NCBI GenBank assembly: GCA_903858185.1
Contig: CAIOHT010000132.1
Span: forward strand, 48,898 to 112,897
DNA from: an uncultured Caulobacterales bacterium
GTDB lineage: Bacteria; Pseudomonadota; Alphaproteobacteria; Caulobacterales; Caulobacteraceae
Direction of reading: 5' to 3'
DNA: 64,000 nt
In this document: one piece after another, positions 42,985-52,329 of the stretch
How the letters are laid out: the number at the start of each line of letters is the position of its first letter
How positions within the stretch are numbered: position 1 is the first letter of the stretch
Translations under genes and position numbers: made by a program
Notes under the pieces: generated by a model
What the model saw: only the letters and a program-made list of their open reading frames with translations
Told to the model about the DNA's origin: nothing
Database searches by the model: none

Positions 42985-43051
42985 GACCATGCCCCTCGCC
43001 CCCTGCTTGCGCCCCGGTGACAGGAGCCCCCGCTTGCCGTTAGATCGCGCC

Positions 43052-43507
43052 ATGCAAAGGCGCGTCTTCGCCATCGCCATCTTCAGCGCGTTCGCGCTTC
43101 CGGTCGGGGCCCAGGAAAGGCCGCCGCCCGAGCGACAGATCCTGCTCGACCTGGCTTACGCCATCGGCGAGAGCCACGCCCTGCGGCAGGCCTGCTCGGG
43201 CGAGGATGACCAGTTCTGGCGCGACCGCATGGTGCGGATGACCGACACCGAGGCCTCGGACGAGGCGTTCGATGGCCGGCTGAAGCAGCAGTTCAACGCC
43301 GGCTTCGCCACCCGCCAGACCGAATTCCCCAGCTGCAGTCCCGCCAGCAAGCGTGCGGAACAGGCCGTGGCCCGCAAGGGACAGGCCCTCGCCACCCGTC
43401 TGAGCACGGTCACCCGGGTGGTGCGCGACATGGGTTCCGACGCGCAAGGCGCAGAATCGGATAGCGCCGGTCCGGATTCCGTGGCGGTAACCCCCGCGCC
43501 GCGCTAG
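43052..43507 (+). CDS. Exported TIGR02301 family protein
   Basis: 151 residues. The signal peptide is QRRVFAIAIFSAFALPVGA with cleavage before QERPP. The body RQILLDLAYAIGESHALRQAC, DDQFWRDRMVRMTDTEA, RLKQQFNAGFATRQTEFPSCSPASKRAEQAVARKGQALA is the TIGR02301 pattern of alphaproteobacterial exported proteins. Two conserved Cys could form a disulfide. Function unknown. ATG at 43052 is chosen because it opens the signal peptide; an in-frame ATG at 42988 would add 21 non-hydrophobic residues. Confidence 0.82.
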   Translation: MQRRVFAIAIFSAFALPVGAQERPPPERQILLDLAYAIGESHALRQACSGEDDQFWRDRMVRMTDTEASDEAFDGRLKQQFNAGFATRQTEFPSCSPASKRAEQAVARKGQALATRLSTVTRVVRDMGSDAQGAESDSAGPDSVAVTPAPR

Positions 43508-43539
43508 ATTCTCCTCCAGATTGTTTTGGGAGGGGACAG

Positions 43540-44508
43540 ATGTCCTTCGGAATCTTCGTCGTCGTCCTGATTGTTCTGGCCGTCATCCTGGCGGTCAGCG
43601 TGATCAAGATCGTGCCACAGGGCCGTGAGTTCACGGTGGAGCGGTTCGGCCGCTACACCCGCACACTCAGCCCCGGGATGCACTTCCTGACGCCCTTCTT
43701 CGAGGCCATCGGCCGCCGGGTGAACATGATGGAGCAGGTCCTGGACGTGCCCACCCAGGAGGTCATCACCAAGGACAACGTCTCGGTGAAGGTCGACGGC
43801 ATCGTGTTCATCCAGGTGATGGACGCCGCCGCGGCGGCCTATCGCGTGGACAACCTGACCTACGCCATCAGCCAGCTCTGCATGACCAACCTGCGGACCG
43901 TGGTCGGCTCGATGGAGCTGGACGAGGTGCTGAGCCAGCGCGACCAGATCAACACCCGCCTGCTGCACACCATCGACCAGGCGACCAGCCCCTGGGGCGT
44001 GAAGGCGACGCGGATCGAGATCAAGGACCTGACGCCTCCGCCCGACATTACCAACGCCATGGCCCGTCAGATGAAGGCCGAGCGGGAGCGCCGCGCGGTC
44101 ATCACCGAGGCCGACGGCGAGAAGCAGGCCGCCATCGCCCGCGCCGAGGGCGCCAAGCAGTCCGCCATCCTGCAGGCCGAAGGTCGCCGCGAAGCCGCCT
44201 TCCGCGACGCCGAGGCGCGCGAACGGGAAGCTGAAGCCGAAGCCAAGGCGACGGCCTTCGTGTCGGAAGCCATCGCCCGCGGCGACATCAACGCAATCAA
44301 CTACTTCGTGGCGCAGAAGTACGTCGAGGCCTTCGCCGGCCTGGCGACCAGCCCCAATTCGAAGATGATCATCGTCCCGGCCGACTTCTCCGGGATCACC
44401 GGCACGGTCGCCGGCATCGGCGAGCTGGTGAAATCCCTGGCCGACGGCAGCGGCCGACCCTCCGGCGGCGGCGGCGGCGCGACCGCGACGCCGCGCACCA
44501 AGGCCTAG
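43540..44508 (+). CDS. SPFH/band 7 (stomatin-like) membrane protein
   Basis: 322 residues. N-terminal anchor FGIFVVVLIVLAVILAVSVI, then the band 7 domain (IVPQGREFTVERFGRYTRTLSPGMHFLTPFFEAIGRRVNMMEQVLDVPTQEVITKDNVSVKVDG). A long charged coiled coil (MARQMKAERERRAVITEADGEKQAAI) precedes a Gly-rich end. Proteins of this paraslipin/QmcA type form large rings in the inner membrane. It lies 12 bp before an NfeD gene, its usual partner, and the pair is thought to act in membrane quality control. GGGAGGGG precedes the ATG. Confidence 0.94.
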   Translation: MSFGIFVVVLIVLAVILAVSVIKIVPQGREFTVERFGRYTRTLSPGMHFLTPFFEAIGRRVNMMEQVLDVPTQEVITKDNVSVKVDGIVFIQVMDAAAAAYRVDNLTYAISQLCMTNLRTVVGSMELDEVLSQRDQINTRLLHTIDQATSPWGVKATRIEIKDLTPPPDITNAMARQMKAERERRAVITEADGEKQAAIARAEGAKQSAILQAEGRREAAFRDAEAREREAEAEAKATAFVSEAIARGDINAINYFVAQKYVEAFAGLATSPNSKMIIVPADFSGITGTVAGIGELVKSLADGSGRPSGGGGGATATPRTKA

Positions 44509-44520
44509 GAGACCCCCGCC

Positions 44521-44979
44521 ATGACCTGGTTGGCTGAGCTTTATGTCGCCCATCCGTTCTGGATCTGGATGGCGCTGGCCGCCGTACTGCTGGCGGCGGA
44601 GGTGGCGACGACGACCGGCTGGCTCCTCTGGCCGGCGGCCTGCGCGGTGGTCGTTGCAGCGCTGACCTTCCTGCTGGGCGGCAATTTCGCCGTCGAACTG
44701 GCGGTTTTCGCGATGCTCACGATCGCCTCGACCCTGCTGGCGCGGCGCTACCTGCCCAGGAACCTGTCCGGCGACGGCCCCGACATCAACGACAACATCG
44801 GCCGACTGGTCGGCCACTCCGGCATGGTCGTGGCCGCGTTCGAGAACGGCCAGGGCCGGGTGTTCATCGACGGCAAGGAATGGGCGGCGGTGACCGAGGA
44901 CGGCTCGGCGCCGATGCTTGAGCAGAAGGTCGAGGTCATCTCCGCGGCCGGCGGGATCCTGAAAGTGAAGGCGGCCTAG
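44521..44979 (+). CDS. NfeD-family membrane protein
   Basis: 152 residues. Three or so helices (HPFWIWMALAAVLLAAEVATTTGWLLWPAACAVVVAALTFLL, then VELAVFAMLTIASTLLARRYL) are followed by an OB-fold domain: NDNIGRLVGHSGMVVAAFENGQGRVFIDGKEWAAV and VEVISAAGGILKVKAA. This is the short YbbK/NfeD form without a protease domain. It works with the SPFH protein encoded 12 bp upstream. The unit ends at a hairpin between it and the convergent MarR gene. Confidence 0.92.
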   Translation: MTWLAELYVAHPFWIWMALAAVLLAAEVATTTGWLLWPAACAVVVAALTFLLGGNFAVELAVFAMLTIASTLLARRYLPRNLSGDGPDINDNIGRLVGHSGMVVAAFENGQGRVFIDGKEWAAVTEDGSAPMLEQKVEVISAAGGILKVKAA

Positions 44980-44991
44980 ATCACGACCGGT

Positions 44992-45020
44992 TCCGCCCGG
45001 CCTTCGCCGGAGCGGGCGGA
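44992..45020. terminator. Hairpin between nfeD-like and marR-like genes
   Basis: TCCGCCCG / CGGGCGGA stem enclosing a second CGGCCTTCGCCGG hairpin, between two convergent genes; no clear T-run on either side. Confidence 0.45.
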
Positions 45021-45021
45021 C

Positions 45022-45468
45022 CTATCTGTTCTCGTCCAGCCAGACCCGCAATGCCTGCAGGAACGGCAGGGCTGCCTTGAACTCCGCCTCGGTGAAGGCG
45101 CCGCGCATCGCCTCCAGGTGAGGGCGCATGGCGCCGAGGCCAGCGTTGAAGGCTTGCGCGCCGGCCTGCGTCAGGGAGACCAGCTTGCGACGGCCGTCGG
45201 TTTCGTCACCGACGATCTTCACAAACCCCTGCGCCTCGAGCCGTTGCAGCGTGTTGGTCATCGCCCCCTTCGTGACCTGAAAGGCCTTGGCCAGCTGGGC
45301 AGGACTCTCCTGCCCGCCGCGACGCATGAAGTGGGTCAGAACCCCGAACTGCGCGGCGCTCATGCCCTCCGGCAGATTGCGCTCGAGCTGGGACGTCGAG
45401 AGCTGGGCGATGATGCCGATCTCGGTCATCACCCGCACATCGGGGCGGTCCTGCGGCTCCGTCGCCAT
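45022..45468 (-). CDS. MarR-family transcriptional regulator
   Basis: 148 residues with the MarR winged helix: QLSTSQLERNLPEGMSAAQFGVLTHFMRRGGQESPAQLAKAFQVTKGAMTNTLQRLEAQGFVKIVGDETDGRRKLVSLTQAG. The wing DETDGRRK and dimerisation helices are complete. Its ATG overlaps the stop of the nitroreductase-like gene (TGATG), so the regulator is co-transcribed with, and likely controls, that gene through the TTGAAC-N11-GTTCAA site upstream of the pair. Confidence 0.92.
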   Translation of the reverse strand: MATEPQDRPDVRVMTEIGIIAQLSTSQLERNLPEGMSAAQFGVLTHFMRRGGQESPAQLAKAFQVTKGAMTNTLQRLEAQGFVKIVGDETDGRRKLVSLTQAGAQAFNAGLGAMRPHLEAMRGAFTEAEFKAALPFLQALRVWLDENR

Positions 45469-46601
45469 CAGACCCCCTTCAGCTGGGCGGCCAGACCGCG
45501 ACGCGGCGCGGGCGGAATCTCCGCCTCCGGATAGCCGATCCGCGCCAGCATCTGGATGCGGCCGCCTTGCGGGGCCAGTTCCCTGTGCAGGGCGTCGTAG
45601 ACCGGCTTCTGGGTCGCGTATTCCTGCAGGCCCTGGCTCCACGGGTGCATGGCCAGTCCGAACTTCGCCGCGGACAGGTTTGCCAGGACATAGGCCCGGC
45701 CGGCGGCGATCTGGTCGGCGCGGGTATTGGTCTGGGTGGTGATCCAGAAGAAGGCGCGGCTGGTGTCCGCGCCGGCCTTCAGGAACTTCAGCGACTCATT
45801 GAAGGCGGTCGTACCGGGCTCGACCATCTTTTCCTTGGTCAGTACGCCGACGGTGTTCATCGCGGTCATGAACGGCGAATCCAGGGAAATGCCCCATGGG
45901 TGCGCCGCGACGTCGCGCGCGCCGATGAAGGTGCGCTCGACGCTTTCGTGGTGGGCGGCAGGCGTGTGCGCTTCGACATCGGCGCCCTGATAGACCAGCG
46001 CCTTCAGGCGCGCGATGCGCTCGGGCGTAACGGTCACATTGCTGATTGCGCCGGGTATCGGTCTGATGCCGCCGAGCAGGTTGGAGGCCGCCGAGGGATC
46101 GACCTCGCGGTCCGTGTAGGCATTGCGGTCGGTCCGGCGCTCCAGAATCCTCGCAAAGAGCGGATCAGGAGATGTGGCGGCGCGGCTGATCCGCACCCGG
46201 AACACCGGACGGTCGTCGAGGTTCGGCTGGGGCTCGCCATCCGGAAACAGGATCACCTCGGCCGCCTGGCCCTCGGCGCCCAGCGCCATCGTCAGCAGTT
46301 CGAGCATCGCCCCGCAGCCGAGGGTGATCTGACGGTTGAACGGATCGGTGACCGGCAGCAGGCGGGTCTTGTCGATGAACAGGGTGATCGTGTCGGGAAC
46401 CGACAGGTCGACGATCCACGGCTGCATGTTGTGCGGGTTGGGCGCCAGGATCGCCCAGGACAGGGCCTTACGGCGCGGATCGGTCTCGCCCGCGCCGGGA
46501 TTGACCCAGGCGGCGCGTGGATCGGCGCCGGTCGGCGCACAGCCCGTGGCGGCGAAGATCGCTCCGCCCCCGAGAACCCGGATGAAGTCACGACGATGCA
46601 T
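45468..46601 (-). CDS. Tat-exported nitroreductase-like (Acg-type) protein
   Basis: 377 residues. The N-terminus MHRRDFIRVLGGGAIFAATGCAP has a twin-arginine motif and a lipobox-like Cys. The body recalls Acg/nitroreductase-fold FMN proteins: WAILAPNPHNMQPWIVDL, LGCGAMLELLTMALGAEG, RRTDRNAYTDREVDPS, HHESVERTFIGARDVAAHPWGISLDS, RADQIAAGRAYVLANLSAAKFGLAMHPWSQGLQEY and MLARIGYPEAEIPPAPRR. The NPHNMQPW segment is the flavin phosphate region. Reaction unknown. MarR-controlled by context. Confidence 0.85.
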   Translation of the reverse strand: MHRRDFIRVLGGGAIFAATGCAPTGADPRAAWVNPGAGETDPRRKALSWAILAPNPHNMQPWIVDLSVPDTITLFIDKTRLLPVTDPFNRQITLGCGAMLELLTMALGAEGQAAEVILFPDGEPQPNLDDRPVFRVRISRAATSPDPLFARILERRTDRNAYTDREVDPSAASNLLGGIRPIPGAISNVTVTPERIARLKALVYQGADVEAHTPAAHHESVERTFIGARDVAAHPWGISLDSPFMTAMNTVGVLTKEKMVEPGTTAFNESLKFLKAGADTSRAFFWITTQTNTRADQIAAGRAYVLANLSAAKFGLAMHPWSQGLQEYATQKPVYDALHRELAPQGGRIQMLARIGYPEAEIPPAPRRGLAAQLKGV

Positions 46602-46623
46602 GGCGAATGCCTTTCGTTTAGCC

Positions 46624-46646
46624 TTGAACCAAATTCAATAGTTCAA
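46624..46646. promoter_or_regulatory. Probable MarR operator
   Basis: TTGAAC-N11-GTTCAA inverted repeat, with an inner TTCAAT-AG-TTCAAT direct repeat, 23 bp before the start of the nitroreductase-marR unit. An AT-rich stretch in an otherwise GC-rich region, as expected for a promoter with an operator. Confidence 0.55.
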
Positions 46647-46664
46647 TCGTAAACGAGTCAAGCC

Positions 46665-47111
46665 TCAAATTTCGCCGAGCGTTTCCTTCATGCCCCGGTT
46701 GGCCAGGCCGTCCGCCCGCTCGTTCAGCTCATGGCCGGCGTGACCCTTGACCCAGCGCCAGTCGACCTCGTGTCGCGCGCGGGCAGCGTCGAGCCGCTTC
46801 CACAGGTCCTCGTTCTTGACCGGGCTCTTGTCGGCAGTCTTCCAGCCGCGCGCCTTCCAGCCGTGGATCCAGGTCATGATGCCGTTGCGCATGTACTGGC
46901 TGTCGGTGTGCAGTTCGACCTTGCAGGGCTTGTTCAGCGCCTCGAGCGCCTGGATGGCGGCCATCAGTTCCATGCGGTTGTTGGTCGTGGCCTTCTCCCC
47001 GCCGCACAGCTCCTTCTCGCGCCCGTTCGAGATCAGGATCGCGCCCCAGCCGCCCGGCCCCGGATTCCCGCGACAGGCGCCGTCGGTGTAGATCAGCACG
47101 CTCGGCGTCAT
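46665..47111 (-). CDS. rnhA: Ribonuclease HI
   Basis: 148 residues. The four carboxylates fall at exactly the classical positions: Asp10 ([18 protein letters not shown]), Glu48 ([14 protein letters not shown]), Asp70 ([11 protein letters not shown]) and Asp134 ([10 protein letters not shown]), with the handle region [20 protein letters not shown] and [14 protein letters not shown]. It removes RNA from RNA-DNA hybrids. ATGA overlap with thrB upstream makes an ispH-thrB-rnhA unit common in alphaproteobacteria. Confidence 0.97.
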   Translation of the reverse strand: MTPSVLIYTDGACRGNPGPGGWGAILISNGREKELCGGEKATTNNRMELMAAIQALEALNKPCKVELHTDSQYMRNGIMTWIHGWKARGWKTADKSPVKNEDLWKRLDAARARHEVDWRWVKGHAGHELNERADGLANRGMKETLGEI

Positions 47112-48067
47112 CCGTGGTCGCCGAGCAGGGCCAGGCCCGCGCGGTGCACCGCCAGCTTGCGTTCGTACTCCAGCGGATCCTTGGGCCGGACCAGCGCCCC
47201 GGCCGGGGTCGAGCCCCAGTCGTTCAGGCGCGTGAGGAAGAATCGCATGGCCGCGCCATGGGCGAGGATCGGCAGCGCCGCCCGCTCATCCGCGCCCAGC
47301 GGCCGATGCGCCTGATAGCCGGCCAGCATCGCGCGGCCGGCGGTCAGGTTGAACGATCCGTCGGCCTCGAAACACCAGGCGTTCAACGCCACCGCCAGGT
47401 CGTAGGCGTAGGCGTCATCGCAGGCGAAATAGAAATCGAACGCGGCGGCGAACCTGCCATCGCGAAAGAAGACATTGTCAGGGAAGAAGTCGGCGTGGAT
47501 CACCCCGGTCGGCAGTTCCCGCGGCCAGTCGCGGCCCAGATAGTCGAGATCGGCGCGGATGGTGTCCGCCAGCCCGGGCTTGAGCCCCTCGGCCGCATCC
47601 CACAGTCCGGCGAACAACGGACCCCAGGCGGCCTGGCCCAGATCGTTTTCCCGCCGGCCGGGATAGCCCTGCCCGGCCAGATGCAGCCGCGCCAGCCCGG
47701 CGCCCGCCTCGCGGCAATGAGCGGCCGTCGGCCGGCGGGCCGAGATGCCGATCAGGAAGTCGACGATCGCCGCCGGCTTGCCGCGCACGGTCTTGAGGGT
47801 CCGCCCCTCGCGATCGGGCACCGGCCGGGCGCTGGGGAAGCCGTGATCGGCCAGCCAGGTCAGCAGGTTCAGGAAATAGGGCAGGTCGTCGGCCCGCACC
47901 CGCCGCTCATAGAGCGTCAGGATGTAGCGCCCCCTGTCCGTCTCGAGCAGGAAGTTGGAGTTCTCCACCCCCTCGGCGATGCCCTTGAAGGCGATGGCCT
48001 GGCCGATGTCGAAATCCGCCAGCAGCGCGGCGAGCTCTTCGTCGGAAATGTCGGTGTAGACGGCCAT
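47108..48067 (-). CDS. thrB: Homoserine kinase (ThrB, choline-kinase-like fold)
   Basis: 319 residues. [40 protein letters not shown] is the alphaproteobacterial homoserine kinase start. The kinase-like core has [14 protein letters not shown] (HxDxxxxN, catalytic) and [26 protein letters not shown] (D in DF/YFAC). It phosphorylates homoserine in threonine synthesis and is unrelated to the GHMP-type ThrB. It overlaps rnhA by 4 bp and follows ispH after 58 bp. Confidence 0.95.
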   Translation of the reverse strand: MAVYTDISDEELAALLADFDIGQAIAFKGIAEGVENSNFLLETDRGRYILTLYERRVRADDLPYFLNLLTWLADHGFPSARPVPDREGRTLKTVRGKPAAIVDFLIGISARRPTAAHCREAGAGLARLHLAGQGYPGRRENDLGQAAWGPLFAGLWDAAEGLKPGLADTIRADLDYLGRDWPRELPTGVIHADFFPDNVFFRDGRFAAAFDFYFACDDAYAYDLAVALNAWCFEADGSFNLTAGRAMLAGYQAHRPLGADERAALPILAHGAAMRFFLTRLNDWGSTPAGALVRPKDPLEYERKLAVHRAGLALLGDHG

Positions 48068-48125
48068 GCAGTGGGGATGGGCGAGGCCGGACGCCCCGTC
48101 AAGTTGGGAGACAGGCTCCCCTGCG

Positions 48126-49085
48126 CTAACTCGTCAGCACGCGCGGCAGTTTGAACGTCACCGTCTCCTGCATCGGCGCAACGTGTTCGACGGTCAGGTC
48201 ATAGCAGGTGGCCAGTTTGTCGATCAGGCCCTGGACCAGGACCTCGGGGGCAGAGGCGCCGGCCGTGACGCCCACTGTGCCGACGCCCTCCAGCCAGGCC
48301 CAGTCCAGCCCCGACGCGTCGTCCAGAAGCCTGGCGTTGTCCGCTCCGCCGCGCAGACCAACCTCGACCAACCGGACAGAGTTGGAAGAGTTGCGCGAGC
48401 CGACCACCAGCAGCAGATCACTGTCCGCGGCCAGTTGCTTCACCGCCTCCTGGCGATTGGTCGTGGCGTAACAGATGTCGTCCTTGTGCGGCGCGGATAT
48501 CCCGGGGAAGCGGCGCTGCAGAATGCCGACAATCTCGGCCGTGTCGTCCACGGACAGGGTGGTCTGGGTAACGAAGGCGACGTTCATCGGATCGAGCGGC
48601 TCGAACACCTCCGCGTCCGCCGCATGCTCGATCAGCCGCACCGCGCCCTCGGGAAGCTGCCCCATCGTGCCAACGACCTCGGGATGCCCGGCATGGCCGA
48701 TCAGCACGATCTCGCGGCCGGCGTCGTAATGACGCTGCGCCTCGACGTGAACCTTGGACACCAGCGGACAGGTCGCGTCGAGGAACAGCATCTGCCGCGC
48801 CTTCGCCTCGGCCGGCACCGTCTTGGGCACACCGTGGGCCGAGAACACCACGGGCCGGTCGTCGGGGACCTCGTCCAGCTCCTCCACGAACACCGCGCCG
48901 AGCGCCTTGAGCCGCTCGACGACATGCTTGTTGTGGACGATCTCGTGCCGGACATAGACCGGCGCGCCGTACTTCGCGATCGCCCGCTCGACGATCTGGA
49001 TCGCGCGATCCACACCGGCGCAAAAGCCGCGCGGGCTGGCCAGAAGGACCCTGAGGGGCGGCTTGATCGGCGTAGCATCATCCAT
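48126..49085 (-). CDS. ispH: 4-hydroxy-3-methylbut-2-enyl diphosphate reductase
   Basis: 319 residues. The three Fe-S cluster cysteines are in [24 protein letters not shown] and [13 protein letters not shown]. Substrate-binding His/Glu/Thr residues lie in [23 protein letters not shown] and [16 protein letters not shown], with the [10 protein letters not shown] and TAGASAPE segments. Last enzyme of the MEP pathway, giving IPP and DMAPP. Start ATG at 49085. First gene of the ispH-thrB-rnhA unit. Confidence 0.97.
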   Translation of the reverse strand: MDDATPIKPPLRVLLASPRGFCAGVDRAIQIVERAIAKYGAPVYVRHEIVHNKHVVERLKALGAVFVEELDEVPDDRPVVFSAHGVPKTVPAEAKARQMLFLDATCPLVSKVHVEAQRHYDAGREIVLIGHAGHPEVVGTMGQLPEGAVRLIEHAADAEVFEPLDPMNVAFVTQTTLSVDDTAEIVGILQRRFPGISAPHKDDICYATTNRQEAVKQLAADSDLLLVVGSRNSSNSVRLVEVGLRGGADNARLLDDASGLDWAWLEGVGTVGVTAGASAPEVLVQGLIDKLATCYDLTVEHVAPMQETVTFKLPRVLTS

Positions 49086-49225
49086 CTGAGCAACGTAGGC
49101 GCTGCCTCCGGTTCCCGCTAGCGGTGAACCCGCGTTGCGAGGTCACGCATATGCCTTTATCAGACTGCATCTGCCTTTCGGCCGGCCCGCCCGCGCCGGT
49201 TCCTTAGTTGTTTTCCGGACGAGAC

Positions 49226-49927
49226 ATGCGCCGCTCCCTGAATTTCGGACTTCTTGCCCTGTTCGCCGCCGGTTCGCTGAGCGTCGCTGCGCCCGCCGAC
49301 GCCCAACAGCGGCCGTCAGGACCTGATGCCGACCGGCGCGAGCAAGAAGACGCGGCGCGCAAGAAGAAGCGTGACCAGGAGTGGAACCAGCCGGCGGCCC
49401 CGCTGCCGCAGCTGCGCAACGCTGGTCCCTGCCCCTATGTGAAGGTGCTCTACGACGCCGGTCGCTTCATCGAGTTCAAGGACGGTCGGGAAAGCGCCTC
49501 GACGGTCGGCTGGACCGGCGAGATCCAGGGCGTGTCCGCCGGCTGCGAATACAAGGACGCCGATCCGATCAAGGTGCAGGTCCAGCTGCTGTTCTCGATG
49601 GGCCGCGGCCCGGCCGCCGTGGGTCAGTCCAAGGCCTATCGCTACTGGGTCGCCGTGACCCAGCGCAACCAGGCGATCATCGCCAAGGAATACTTCGACC
49701 TGCCGGTAACGTTCAGCGCGGACGAGGACCGGGTGTTCGTGCGTGACACTGTGGCCAACATCACCATCCCGCGCGCTGACGCCGACACGAGCGGCGCCAA
49801 CTTCGAGGTCCTGATCGGCTTCGACGTGACCCCCCAGATGGCGGCGTTCAACCGCGACGGAAAGCGTTTCCGCGTGAACGCCGGGGCCGCCCCGGCCGCG
49901 ACCGCCGGAGCGCCCACGACCCCATGA
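49226..49927 (+). CDS. Exported protein of unknown function
   Basis: 233 residues. Signal peptide [25 protein letters not shown]. The mature part begins with a charged low-complexity stretch ([28 protein letters not shown]), then [43 protein letters not shown], a beta-rich region ([31 protein letters not shown]) and an Ala/Pro-rich end. This layout is common in caulobacter exported proteins annotated only as hypothetical. Its stop overlaps the argS start (ATGA), so expression is coupled to argS. ATG at 49226 begins the signal peptide. Confidence 0.78.
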   Translation: MRRSLNFGLLALFAAGSLSVAAPADAQQRPSGPDADRREQEDAARKKKRDQEWNQPAAPLPQLRNAGPCPYVKVLYDAGRFIEFKDGRESASTVGWTGEIQGVSAGCEYKDADPIKVQVQLLFSMGRGPAAVGQSKAYRYWVAVTQRNQAIIAKEYFDLPVTFSADEDRVFVRDTVANITIPRADADTSGANFEVLIGFDVTPQMAAFNRDGKRFRVNAGAAPAATAGAPTTP

Positions 49928-51762
49928 GCGACCTGAAGCGGTCCCTTGGCGAAGCGGTCGCGGCCGCCTTCGCCGCCCAGGGACTTCCTGTAGAACTGGG
50001 CCGGGTGACGGCGTCCGATCGCCCGGATCTGGCCGATTTCCAGTGCAACGGCGCCCTGCCCGCCGCCAAGGTCGCCGGCAAGCCGCCGCGCGAGATTGCC
50101 GCGGCGATCGTCGAGGCTCTGTCGGGCCATCCGCTGCTGCAGTCGGTGGAGATCGCCGGCCTCGGCTTCATCAATCTGCGGGTCAGCGCCCGCGCCCTTT
50201 CCGATCGCGCTCGCGAGATCTCCGCCGACGAGCGGACCGGCGCCGGAGAAGTCGCCGAAGCGCGCCGGGTCATCGTCGACTACGGCGGCCCCAATGTCGC
50301 CAAGCCGATGCACGTGGGCCACCTGCGCGCCTCGATCATCGGCGAGTCCGTCAAGCGCATCTATCGCTTCCGCGGCGACCAGGTTCTGGGCGACGCCCAC
50401 TTCGGCGACTGGGGCTTCCAGATGGGCCTGCTGATCGTCGCCTGTTGCGACGAGGATCCGTTCGTCCGGACCCTCATGGAGCGACTGACCGGCACGGCGC
50501 TGCCGAGCCTGTCCGACCAGACCCAGGTGATGGGCGCGCTCGCCGATCACATCGACCTTCCGCTGCTCGACCGGCTGTATCCGGAAGCCGCCGGCAGGGC
50601 CAAGACCGACGTCGACTATCGCGACCGCGCACGCCGCGCGACCGCGGAACTGCAGGGTGGTCGCCTCGGCTACCGCCTGCTGTGGCAGCACTTCGTCAAG
50701 GTCAGTCGCGTGGCGCTGGAACGCGAGTTCCACGCCCTGGGGATCGATTTCGACCTGTGGAAGGGCGAAAGCGACGTCGACGGCCTGATCGATCCGATGG
50801 TCCACGAGCTGGACGCCAAGGGCCTGCTGGCCAACGACCAGGGGGCCCGGGTGATCCATCTGGCCCGGCCCGGAGAAACGAAGAAGAAGAAGGCCGCCGA
50901 CGGTACGGTCTATGAAGCGCCGAGTCCCGACCCCCTGCTGGTGGTCTCTTCGGAAGGCTCGGCGATGTACGGCACGACCGATCTGGCCACCGTTCTGGAC
51001 CGGAGCCGGACGTTCGCCCCGCATCTGATCCTCTACTGCGTCGACCAGCGCCAGGCCGACCACTTCGAGCAGGTGTTCCGCGCCAGCTATCTGGCCGGCT
51101 ACGCTGAGCCCGGCTCGCTGGAGCATATCGGCTTCGGCACGATGAACGGCCCCGACGGCAAGCCATTCAAGACCCGCGAAGGCGGCGTGCTAAAGCTGCA
51201 TGACCTGATCGAGATGACCCGCGCCAAGGCCCGCGAGCGGCTGCAGGAAGCGGGGCTGGGCGGCGAGCTTGAGCCCGCCGAGTTCGAGGACACCGCGCAC
51301 AAGGTGGCCGTTGCGGCGCTGAAATTCGCCGACCTCTCCAACTATCGCGGCACCAGCTACATCTTCGACCTCGACCGCTTCTCCAGCTTTGAAGGCAAGA
51401 CGGGCCCCTACCTGCTCTACCAGGCGGTGCGGATCAAATCCCTGCTGCGGCGGGCCGAGAGCGAACGTCTCGAGCCGGGCCGGATCTCCATCGTCGAGCC
51501 TGCCGAACGCGAACTGGCCATGCTGCTTGACGCCTTCGACACAGCCCTGATCGAGGCCTACGACAAGAAGGCCCCGAACTTCATCGCCGAGCACGCGTTC
51601 AAGCTGGCCCAGAGCTTCTCGCGCTTCTACGCCGCCTGCCCGATCCTGCAGGCCGGCAACGAAGCCACCGCCGGCTCGCGGCTGGCGCTGGCGGTGACCA
51701 CGCTGAAGCAACTCGAACTCGCGCTGGACCTGCTGGGCATCGAAACGCCGGAGCGGATGTAG
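49924..51762 (+). CDS. argS: Arginyl-tRNA synthetase
   Basis: 612 residues. The class I HIGH motif appears as [13 protein letters not shown] after the family [13 protein letters not shown]. The Add1 N-terminal domain ([19 protein letters not shown]) and ArgRS-specific [34 protein letters not shown] and [14 protein letters not shown] segments follow. The KMSKS box is degenerate, as in most bacterial ArgRS (KPFKTREGG). It charges tRNA-Arg. The first four bases overlap the previous gene. Confidence 0.97.
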   Translation: MSDLKRSLGEAVAAAFAAQGLPVELGRVTASDRPDLADFQCNGALPAAKVAGKPPREIAAAIVEALSGHPLLQSVEIAGLGFINLRVSARALSDRAREISADERTGAGEVAEARRVIVDYGGPNVAKPMHVGHLRASIIGESVKRIYRFRGDQVLGDAHFGDWGFQMGLLIVACCDEDPFVRTLMERLTGTALPSLSDQTQVMGALADHIDLPLLDRLYPEAAGRAKTDVDYRDRARRATAELQGGRLGYRLLWQHFVKVSRVALEREFHALGIDFDLWKGESDVDGLIDPMVHELDAKGLLANDQGARVIHLARPGETKKKKAADGTVYEAPSPDPLLVVSSEGSAMYGTTDLATVLDRSRTFAPHLILYCVDQRQADHFEQVFRASYLAGYAEPGSLEHIGFGTMNGPDGKPFKTREGGVLKLHDLIEMTRAKARERLQEAGLGGELEPAEFEDTAHKVAVAALKFADLSNYRGTSYIFDLDRFSSFEGKTGPYLLYQAVRIKSLLRRAESERLEPGRISIVEPAERELAMLLDAFDTALIEAYDKKAPNFIAEHAFKLAQSFSRFYAACPILQAGNEATAGSRLALAVTTLKQLELALDLLGIETPERM

Positions 51763-51808
51763 GTACGACGGGCTTCCCGTTTCGGTCGCAAGCGCGCACT
51801 ATGTGCGC

Positions 51809-52033
51809 ATGAGCGAGCGCTTTCACGTCCAGGCTGACTGGGATGCCGAGGCTGAGGTCTGGGTGTCGACGAGCGATATTCCCGGCCTGCACGTCGAGGC
51901 TGACACGCTTGGCGAGTTCATGGAGCTGGTTGAAGCCCTTGCGCCCGAAATGCTGGCCGACAATCTGGGCATCAAGGGACCCGTGCCAGTCGAGATTCGC
52001 GCCAACCGGATTCTGGACCTGACGGTCGCATAG
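51809..52033 (+). CDS. HicB-like antitoxin (DUF1902)
   Basis: 74 residues: FHVQADWDAEAEVWVSTSDIPGLHVEADTLGEFMELVEALAPEMLADN, a partial RNase-H-like HicB/DUF1902 fold with the DIPGLHVEADT motif and no attached DNA-binding domain. It lies 64 bp upstream of a HicA-like gene, the antitoxin-first order usual for DUF1902-HicA pairs. ATG at 51809 is preferred over GTG at 51803. Confidence 0.8.
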   Translation: MSERFHVQADWDAEAEVWVSTSDIPGLHVEADTLGEFMELVEALAPEMLADNLGIKGPVPVEIRANRILDLTVA

Positions 52034-52097
52034 AATCGATATTCTTCTCAAAGTTGTATAGCCTGCCCCGACATCCAGACCGTCGGTTCGGCACGCC

Positions 52098-52292
52098 ATG
52101 CCTCACGACTTCTATCCTGACCTCTCCAGACTCCTTCGCGCGGCGGGCTGGGTGCGGGTCTCTGGCGGCAAAGGCAGCCACGAACGTTGGCGCAACGCGG
52201 CTTCCGGGCGAATTCTCACTGTCCCTCGCACGAAGAGCCGCCACACCGCCAACGACATCCTGAAGGATGCGGGCCTCCCCAAGGCTTTCTGA
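52098..52292 (+). CDS. HicA-type toxin
   Basis: 64 residues, a double-stranded RNA-binding-like HicA fold: DLSRLLRAAGWVRVSGGKGSHERWRNAASGRILTVPRTKSRHTANDILKDAGLPKAF. The catalytic His of HicA is in GGKGSHERW, where family members have a G-S-H core. With the upstream DUF1902 protein it forms a type II toxin-antitoxin pair; HicA toxins cleave mRNA. The reading frame is intact. Confidence 0.87.
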   Translation: MPHDFYPDLSRLLRAAGWVRVSGGKGSHERWRNAASGRILTVPRTKSRHTANDILKDAGLPKAF

Positions 52293-52329
52293 TCGCGCCA
52301 TAGTGCCCCCTTCTCCTGGGGGGCTAAAC

